Assembly (NCBI GenBank): GCA_958443615.1 | Contig: CAUCLI010000001.1 | Location: 124,001-188,000, forward strand | Source: an uncultured Collinsella sp. | GTDB taxonomy: Bacteria; Actinomycetota; Coriobacteriia; Coriobacteriales; Coriobacteriaceae | DNA length: 64,000 nt | Direction of reading: 5' to 3' | Notes under the pieces: model-generated | Told to the model about the DNA's origin: nothing | The model's input: only the letters and a program-made list of their open reading frames with translations | Database searches by the model: none | Shown: positions 59,503 to 64,000 of the stretch, one piece after another | Layout: each line of letters begins with the position of its first letter | Position numbering within the stretch: position 1 is the first letter of the stretch | Made by a program: the position numbers and the translations under genes

Positions 59503-60059
59503 AATTCGTCATCGCCTCCGACATCCACGGCTCCGCATATTGGGCCGAGCGCCTGATGCGCGTCATCGAGCGGGAGCGCCCCGATCGCGTCTTGCTCTTG
59601 GGCGACCTGCTCTACCACGGGCCGCGCAACGACCTCCCACGCGACTACGCCCCCAAGCGCGTCATCGAGATGTTGAACGGGCTGGCGTCGACGGGGGCCG
59701 TGGTCGCCGTGCGCGGCAACTGCGAGGCCGAGGTCGATCAGATGGTCCTGGCGTTCCCGTGCATGGCGGACAGCGCCACGGTGATCGACGAGGGCGGCCG
59801 CGAGCTGTTCTGCACGCATGGGCACGTCTTCGGAGCGGGCATGCACAACAGCGTGGACCGCGTGCCGGCGCTCCCCGCGGGGTCGGCCCTGCTCTACGGC
59901 CACACGCACGTCAAGGTGAATGAGGAGAGCGAGCGCCATCCGGGGCTGTGGCTCTTCAACCCCGGCAGCGTGTCCATTCCCAAGGACGGGTCGAGCAGCT
60001 GCGGCGTCTACGAGAGCGGGCTGCCCCTCGAGCGGGCTTTCCGCCACGTCACCCTATGA
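59499..60059 (+). CDS. YfcE/MJ0936-type metallophosphoesterase
   Basis: A 186-residue phosphodiesterase of the YfcE/MJ0936 family. The two-metal site is complete: SDIHGS, LLGDLLYHGPRND, VRGNCEAEVD, THGHVFGAG and LYGHTHVKVN, and it closes with FNPGSVSIPKDGSSSCGVYE. Relatives hydrolyse phosphodiesters of unknown physiological identity. The ATG overlaps the larC stop (ATGA) and AAAGG lies 7 nt upstream, so it belongs to the larBC transcript. A role in cofactor synthesis is possible only by association. Confidence 0.92.
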   Translation: MKFVIASDIHGSAYWAERLMRVIERERPDRVLLLGDLLYHGPRNDLPRDYAPKRVIEMLNGLASTGAVVAVRGNCEAEVDQMVLAFPCMADSATVIDEGGRELFCTHGHVFGAGMHNSVDRVPALPAGSALLYGHTHVKVNEESERHPGLWLFNPGSVSIPKDGSSSCGVYESGLPLERAFRHVTL

Positions 60060-60096
60060 GGCAATCGGATGCGCAACGAGTAAAGGAGCATGAGAT

Positions 60097-60963
60097 ATGG
60101 GTTCATGGACTGAGACGGGGTCGTCGAGTTTGGCGAGCCTCACGCGCGACACCTCGACGCTGTCCGACGCGCGCGAGGAGATGCAGGCGCTCGTCGAGAC
60201 CATCTGGCGCCTGCGTCAGCCGGACGGCTGCCCGTGGGATCGCAGGCAGACCCACGAGAGCATCGCGAAGAACATGATCGAGGAGGCGTACGAAGCGGTC
60301 GACTGCATCGAGGCGGCCGATGAGGCGCACTTGCGCGAGGAGCTCGGCGACGTGCTCATGCAGGTCGTCCTGCATGCTCAGATCGCGGCGGACGCCGGCG
60401 CCTTCACGATGGCCGACGTCGCGCGGGACATCAACGAGAAGCTCATCCGCCGGCATCCCCATGTGTTCGGCGAGGCGGACGCGCGATCGGCGGACGAGGT
60501 CCTGGCGATCTGGGACCGCGTGAAGCTCGCCGAGAAGGGCGCGAAGGACGCCGGCGCCGTCGAGGCGGGAGAGCGTCCCGAGGGCCTGCTCGATGGCGTG
60601 CCGCGGGCGCTGCCGGCGCTCATGCAGGCTCAAAAGGTCTCGCGCAAGGCCGCTGCCGCCGGCTTCGAATGGGACACCGTCGAAGATGTGTGGGAGAAGG
60701 TCGCCGAGGAGCGCGCGGAGTATCTGGCGGAGGAACCCGGGTCGCCGGCGCGTGAGATGGAGTTCGGCGACATGCTCTTCGCCTTGGTGAACGTCGCGCG
60801 CAAAGAGGGGATCGACGCGGAGAGCGCCCTGCGCGCGAGCACCGCGAAGTTTCGCGACCGTTGGTCGGCAATGGAAGACGCCGCCCACGAGAGCGGCGTC
60901 TGCCTGGAGTCCCTTTCGACGCAGGAACTCAACGACTTGTGGGATGAGGCCAAGCGCTCCTAG
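60097..60963 (+). CDS. mazG: Nucleoside triphosphate pyrophosphohydrolase MazG
   Basis: Hydrolyses (d)NTPs to NMP and pyrophosphate, sanitising nucleotide pools and lowering ppGpp in some bacteria. The 288-residue protein has the tandem MazG layout: LRQPDGCPWDRRQTHESIAKN, EEAYEAVDCIE, LREELGDVLMQVVLHAQIA with the metal-binding Glu/Asp residues, RRHPHVFGEADARSADEVLA, and the second domain with LMQAQKVSRKAAAAGFEWD and EFGDMLFALVNVARK. The ATG has AAGGAG before it. Its TAG stop shares CTAG with the stop of the convergent membrane-protein gene. Confidence 0.95.
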   Translation: MGSWTETGSSSLASLTRDTSTLSDAREEMQALVETIWRLRQPDGCPWDRRQTHESIAKNMIEEAYEAVDCIEAADEAHLREELGDVLMQVVLHAQIAADAGAFTMADVARDINEKLIRRHPHVFGEADARSADEVLAIWDRVKLAEKGAKDAGAVEAGERPEGLLDGVPRALPALMQAQKVSRKAAAAGFEWDTVEDVWEKVAEERAEYLAEEPGSPAREMEFGDMLFALVNVARKEGIDAESALRASTAKFRDRWSAMEDAAHESGVCLESLSTQELNDLWDEAKRS

Positions 60964-61412
60964 CGCCCTTGACCCGCCGCCCGCTTGGCGGCCCGCACCT
61001 CGCGAAGCCACATGCAGGCGAACCGCAGTCCGGCGAGGGCGAGCGCGCCGCCGAGGCCGGTGTAGAACACCGCGATGAAAACCTCGGGCGCGAGGCCGAA
61101 CGCGCGGATGGAGATGCCTCCCGTCATCATGACGGCCATGATGATGAACGCGGGCACGTCGAAGAACTTGAGGAAGAAATGGCGGTCCTCCTCGTACCCG
61201 GTGATGCGGTCGGTGTGCTTGACCACGAGCTTGCCGAACACGAAGGTCCAGAAGACGAGGGCGACCGCCGTGCTCAAGGCGATGTTGACGAGGGAGAGGT
61301 GGCCGGCGCTGTAAGCGTCGACGCCGATGCGGACGATGTTCGCGCCCGCGACGAACCAGACGAAGCTCGCGATGAGCAGAAGCGTGTTCTTGTGTACGCT
61401 CAGGTATTTCAT
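60960..61412 (-). CDS. Small four-TM membrane protein of unknown function
   Basis: A 150-residue integral membrane protein with about four TM helices (NTLLLIASFVWFVAGANIVRI, NIALSTAVALVFWTFVFGKL, AFIIMAVMMTGGISIRAFG, IAVFYTGLGGALALAGLRF) and a basic C-terminus. The pattern VWFVAGANIVRIG is seen in small conserved membrane proteins annotated as hypothetical; I cannot name a function. AAGGAG lies 6 nt before the ATG. It follows the HsmA-like gene by 35 nt on the same strand, so both may be controlled by the divergent TetR regulator. Confidence 0.72.
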   Translation of the reverse strand: MKYLSVHKNTLLLIASFVWFVAGANIVRIGVDAYSAGHLSLVNIALSTAVALVFWTFVFGKLVVKHTDRITGYEEDRHFFLKFFDVPAFIIMAVMMTGGISIRAFGLAPEVFIAVFYTGLGGALALAGLRFACMWLREVRAAKRAAGQGR

Positions 61413-61447
61413 GATGACTCCTTGGGGGATGTGCGGCGCGCCGGGGA

Positions 61448-61939
61448 TCAGGCGCGCTTCGCGGGACGGAAGACGAGGTGCGCGGCGATCGCGGCGACCA
61501 CGAGGCTGGCGATGACCGCGGGGACGGTGTCGAGCTTGATCATGGGGATGCCGACGAGCATGCCGATGACATACGGGACGAGCCAGGCGACCCAGACGGC
61601 GGCGCTCAGGCGGTGGAACGTGCGCTCACGCTCGAGGGCGGTCTCGCCGCCGCGCTTTCCCTGGAAGTAGACGAGGGTCGCCCAGCCGGCATGGAACAGC
61701 ATGAGCAGGATGGCGGCGAGGCCCGTGATGCCGTGGATGGCGGGTGCGGCCTCGGCGCTCGTGCGGGCCATGATGGACATGAGCGTGGTGCCGGTGGTGT
61801 CGCATGCCAGGCCGAGCCAGAACAGGACCACGTGGCAACCGCGCAGGTTGCCGTCGGCGCGCTCGCGGAACACGCCGATGGTGTAGAAGATGAGCGCGCC
61901 GGTGATGGCGAGGCTGGCGAACATGAGCATGGGGGACAT
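61448..61939 (-). CDS. HsmA-family (TIGR03987) membrane protein
   Basis: A 163-residue protein with four to five TM helices of the TIGR03987/HsmA family. It starts MSPMLMFASLAITGALIFYT and contains LRGCHVVLFWLGLACDTTGT, HGITGLAAILLMLFHAGWA and YVIGMLVGI, with conserved intramembrane His residues. In Clostridioides difficile HsmA is a membrane protein that binds haem and, with the regulator HsmR, protects against oxidative stress; haem binding here is an inference. AAGGAG lies 6 nt before the ATG. Its promoter region contains two tandem palindromes next to a divergent tetR gene. Confidence 0.82.
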   Translation of the reverse strand: MSPMLMFASLAITGALIFYTIGVFRERADGNLRGCHVVLFWLGLACDTTGTTLMSIMARTSAEAAPAIHGITGLAAILLMLFHAGWATLVYFQGKRGGETALERERTFHRLSAAVWVAWLVPYVIGMLVGIPMIKLDTVPAVIASLVVAAIAAHLVFRPAKRA

Positions 61940-61985
61940 GGAGGCTCCTTTCCGGGTGCGAAAACCGCTCCGCTCCCGTATAATA

Positions 61986-62013
61986 TGAACGTAGTTCATC
62001 TGAACAATGTTCA
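61986..62013. promoter_or_regulatory. Tandem 13-bp palindromic operators in the tetR/hsmA divergent region
   Basis: TGAACGTAGTTCA (61986-61998) and TGAACAATGTTCA (62001-62013) are two palindromes of the form TGAAC-N3-GTTCA, 15 bp centre to centre. On the minus strand TTGTTC and ATTATA are 17 bp apart and include these sites, so a bound TetR dimer pair would block the hsmA promoter. A TATAAT on the plus strand (61979-61984) abuts the first site. Confidence 0.75.
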
Positions 62014-62166
62014 TATTAGGCAGCCGATGGGGGAGGGGCAAGGACGATGCGCCGAAGGCCCCCGTTCACCCTGAACGGTCCACGGGCATGTTCAGATGAC
62101 GCGACCGTCCGCCGAGCGGGTCGGCATCGGATGGTCGCGCGGGAGCGCGAGCGGAGGAGGTTCGCC

Positions 62167-62739
62167 ATGGGGAGCAGGAAGGCGATTACGAAAGAGCAGA
62201 TCATCGACGTCGCGTATGCGAAGGCCCAGAAGGAGGGGCTGGCATCGCTGAACGTGCGCGCGGTGGCGGAGGCCTGCGGGGTGGCGACGGGGACGATGTA
62301 CAACCACATCCCCGACATCGCCGAGCTTCGCACCGAGGTGCTGAGGCGCTTCTGGCGCGAGGCGTTGGCCGCCGCGGACCTGGATGCGTGCATCCGCGAA
62401 GCGGGGACGGCCCTGGATTATTGCCGCAAGCTCACGGAGGCGCTCAGGGATTCGGTGCGCGGTTTCCGCGACGTCTGGCTTCGCGATGCCGGCGTGGTCG
62501 ACGGGTGGACGCGCCAGCGTGCCGGGGAGGCCGAGCGCGCCTGCCTGCACGATATCCAGCTCACCGTGCGCCATGCGTTCGAGCTCGACGCCGCGATTTC
62601 CGAGCGCGCCCGCGCCGAACTCGATATGGGGCAGGTCGCTGATTTCGTCTGGTCGGCGATGCTCATGGGCGTCAAACGGGACGACCGATCGTGTGACACC
62701 TTGTTCGCGGTGATCGAGCTCGCTCTTTATATGTCATAA
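62167..62739 (+). CDS. TetR-family transcriptional regulator
   Basis: A 190-residue repressor. The N-terminal DNA-binding domain reads AITKEQIIDVAYAKAQKEGL, then LNVRAVAEACGVATGTMYNHIPD, a clear TetR helix-turn-helix; the C-terminal helices form the ligand pocket and dimer interface. GGAGGAGG lies 6 nt before the ATG at 62167. It is divergent from the hsmA-like gene, and the shared upstream region has two palindromes suited to it, so it probably represses hsmA, the downstream small membrane-protein gene and perhaps itself. The inducer is unknown. Confidence 0.9.
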   Translation: MGSRKAITKEQIIDVAYAKAQKEGLASLNVRAVAEACGVATGTMYNHIPDIAELRTEVLRRFWREALAAADLDACIREAGTALDYCRKLTEALRDSVRGFRDVWLRDAGVVDGWTRQRAGEAERACLHDIQLTVRHAFELDAAISERARAELDMGQVADFVWSAMLMGVKRDDRSCDTLFAVIELALYMS

Positions 62740-62786
62740 TGGACCCTGCACAAGCGCAGATACACCCTCAAACACACAAGGCGCCC

Positions 62787-63731
62787 ATGGCTATCTCTAC
62801 TTCGAACAAAAAAACGCCCGCACGGGGCATGGATCCGGACAAGACGGGCGACCTGTCGGCCGCCGCGGCCGCCGCTTCATCGAGGCCGCACAAGCGCTCT
62901 GCGCGCGGCAGCGATGTCGCCAAGCGCGAGAAACAGGAGCGCCGCGCCGCGCGCAAGCAGGCGAGCGCGTCCCCGCGCGGCGCGGCGTCTCGTTCCGAAT
63001 CCGGTCGACGCGCCGTCGCGGGTGCCAAGGCGCCTGACGGCGCGCGGCGCGCCGGGCGCGGCAAAGCGCCGCAGACCGCCCAGCAGGACCTCATGCGCTA
63101 CGCGTCGGACAACGTGCTGGTGCGCTGGTTCTACGCGCTGACGACCGGGCCGAAGCGGCACCTCTTCTACCTTGCCGTCGTGTTGCTCGTGCTTGCGGGG
63201 ATCTACGGGCCCATTCGCGACTTCTACATCGCCCAGCGCACGGTGATGATCCTCGAAGAGCAGACCGCGATCCGCGAGGAGTACAACGAGACCCTCGGCG
63301 ATGAGGTGGGGAGCCTCATGTCCCAGGAGGGCATCGAGGACACCGCCCGCAGGGACCTGGGCATGGTGATGCCGGGCGAGCAGACCATCACGGTCGAGGG
63401 GCTGGACGACGAGGGTAGCCCCGTCGTGGTCGACCCGAGCGAGTCGGATGATTCCTCGCAAGGCGACGCCGCGGAGGAGGGCTCCGATGCGTCGTCGGCC
63501 TCGGACGGCGAGGACTCCGGGAAGCTGAAGGGCGCCGACGCCGCGGATAAGAGCAAGACGGGCACGGGTGCCGCGTCCAGCGACTCCTCGAAAAAACCGA
63601 CGACGTCCGCCGAGGTGGAGGCAGCCGAGCGCGCGGTGCTCGAGAATTCCGCCTGGTACTGGAAATTGCTCGACGCGGTCTTCTTCTTCGACGGGGCGGA
63701 CGGCATGGCCGTCGTCTCGACGGGGGAGTAG
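62787..63731 (+). CDS. Septum formation initiator (DivIC/FtsB-like)
   Basis: Bitopic division protein, 314 residues. A long basic cytoplasmic N-terminus (to about 135) leads to a TM helix (LFYLAVVLLVLAGIYGPIRD), an external coiled coil (QRTVMILEEQTAIREEYNET) and the family segment IEDTARRDLGMVMPGEQTI. Beyond it lies an unusually long acidic Ser/Asp-rich extension and a hydrophobic end. FtsB/DivIC proteins join FtsL and FtsQ/DivIB to activate septal synthesis. An earlier ATG (62739) overlaps the tetR stop but has no ribosome-binding site; ATG 62787 has AAGG upstream. It precedes ppx/gppA by 3 nt, a common actinobacterial order. Confidence 0.85.
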   Translation: MAISTSNKKTPARGMDPDKTGDLSAAAAAASSRPHKRSARGSDVAKREKQERRAARKQASASPRGAASRSESGRRAVAGAKAPDGARRAGRGKAPQTAQQDLMRYASDNVLVRWFYALTTGPKRHLFYLAVVLLVLAGIYGPIRDFYIAQRTVMILEEQTAIREEYNETLGDEVGSLMSQEGIEDTARRDLGMVMPGEQTITVEGLDDEGSPVVVDPSESDDSSQGDAAEEGSDASSASDGEDSGKLKGADAADKSKTGTGAASSDSSKKPTTSAEVEAAERAVLENSAWYWKLLDAVFFFDGADGMAVVSTGE

Positions 63732-63734
63732 CCG

Positions 63735-64000
63735 ATGACCCGCATGAAGATCGCCGCCATAGACCTCGGCACCGTCTCATCGCGCATGCTCTGCGCGGAG
63801 ATGGAGGGCGGGTCGGTCGTGGCATCGACGAAGAGGACCGTCATCACCGATTTGGGGGAGGGCGTCGATGCGACGGGCGTGTTCGCCCCCGCTGCCATCG
63901 AGCGGGTGGCGGATGCCTGCGCGGGGTTCGCGCGGGAGGCGCGGGAATTCGGCGCCCGTCATGTGAGCTGCACGCTCACGAGCGCGGCCCGCGACGCGTC
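63735..64000 (+). CDS. Ppx/GppA phosphatase family protein, 3' truncated by window edge
   Basis: Beginning of an exopolyphosphatase or guanosine pentaphosphatase of the ASKHA fold. The 88 visible codons start MTRMKIAAIDLGTVSSRMLC, the phosphate-1 loop of the family, and end LTSAARDA, a second conserved block of Ppx/GppA proteins. The gene starts 3 nt after the DivIC-like gene, so they are co-transcribed. The remainder lies outside the window, so active-site completeness and the choice between polyphosphate and pppGpp cannot be judged. Confidence 0.87.
   Translation, partial: MTRMKIAAIDLGTVSSRMLCAEMEGGSVVASTKRTVITDLGEGVDATGVFAPAAIERVADACAGFAREAREFGARHVSCTLTSAARDA

Overview
This 64 kb window is a high-GC chromosomal segment from an anaerobic member of the Actinomycetota, most likely class Coriobacteriia and close to Collinsella. 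The pointers are a mannose-family PTS with a DUF956 partner, a single-chain pyruvate:ferredoxin oxidoreductase, an actinobacterial fha/pstP/rodA/pbp/pknB operon, ECF-type vitamin transport, LytTR and OmpR two-component systems and larBC. The genus is an inference from gene content. Most of the window is ordinary core chromosome; accessory-looking patches lie at 3.4-5.0 kb and 40.6-42.5 kb.

Layout. 1-3.2 kb: mannose-type PTS (EIIAB partial, IIC, IID, ManO-like). 3.3 kb: tRNA-Arg(CCU). 3.6-5.0 kb: a HipA-like kinase with its own HTH and a perfect 19-bp inverted repeat over its promoter. 5.1-15.0 kb, minus strand: cell-wall signalling operon with a multi-TM Ser/Thr kinase, two FHA proteins, a PP2C phosphatase, a SEDS glycosyltransferase fused to a class B PBP, and a PASTA kinase. 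15.4-19.3 kb: small coiled-coil protein, dnaX, ybaB, recR. 19.3-24.0 kb: a second kinase/FHA module of unknown role. 24.5-28.0 kb: pyruvate:ferredoxin oxidoreductase. 28.7-34.4 kb: carbamate kinase, C39-like peptidase, APC permease, amidohydrolase. 34.6-37.0 kb: LytS/LytR-type two-component system. 37.2-40.6 kb: hemolysin III, CorC-like protein, an unknown protein. 40.9-42.5 kb, minus strand: an unknown protein and a phosphoesterase. 42.8-46.5 kb: OmpR-type two-component system and a VTT membrane protein. 46.8-50.4 kb: polyprenyl synthase, galE, secreted CHAP/NlpC-like hydrolase. 50.5-53.7 kb: FMN riboswitch and riboflavin ECF transporter. 53.8-56.5 kb: murB, apbE, Gx transporter. 56.6-60.1 kb: ArsC/Spx-like protein, larB, larC, YfcE-like phosphoesterase. 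60.1-64.0 kb: mazG, two small membrane-protein genes, a divergent TetR regulator with tandem operators, a DivIC-like protein and the start of ppx/gppA.

How it fits together. The 5-15 kb operon joins signal sensing (PASTA kinase), signal removal (PP2C) and readers (FHA) to a single polypeptide that can both polymerise and cross-link peptidoglycan; murB, the polyprenyl synthase and the secreted hydrolase serve the same envelope. Flavin supply is a second theme: FMN-controlled riboflavin uptake, FAD-dependent MurB and the flavinyl transferase ApbE lie within 6 kb.

The most unusual DNA is a set of long, often perfect palindromes between genes. Three of them share a 13-nt core of the form GGGGACRGGYRCR flanked by short unit-specific inverted arms, which suggests a REP-like repeat family.
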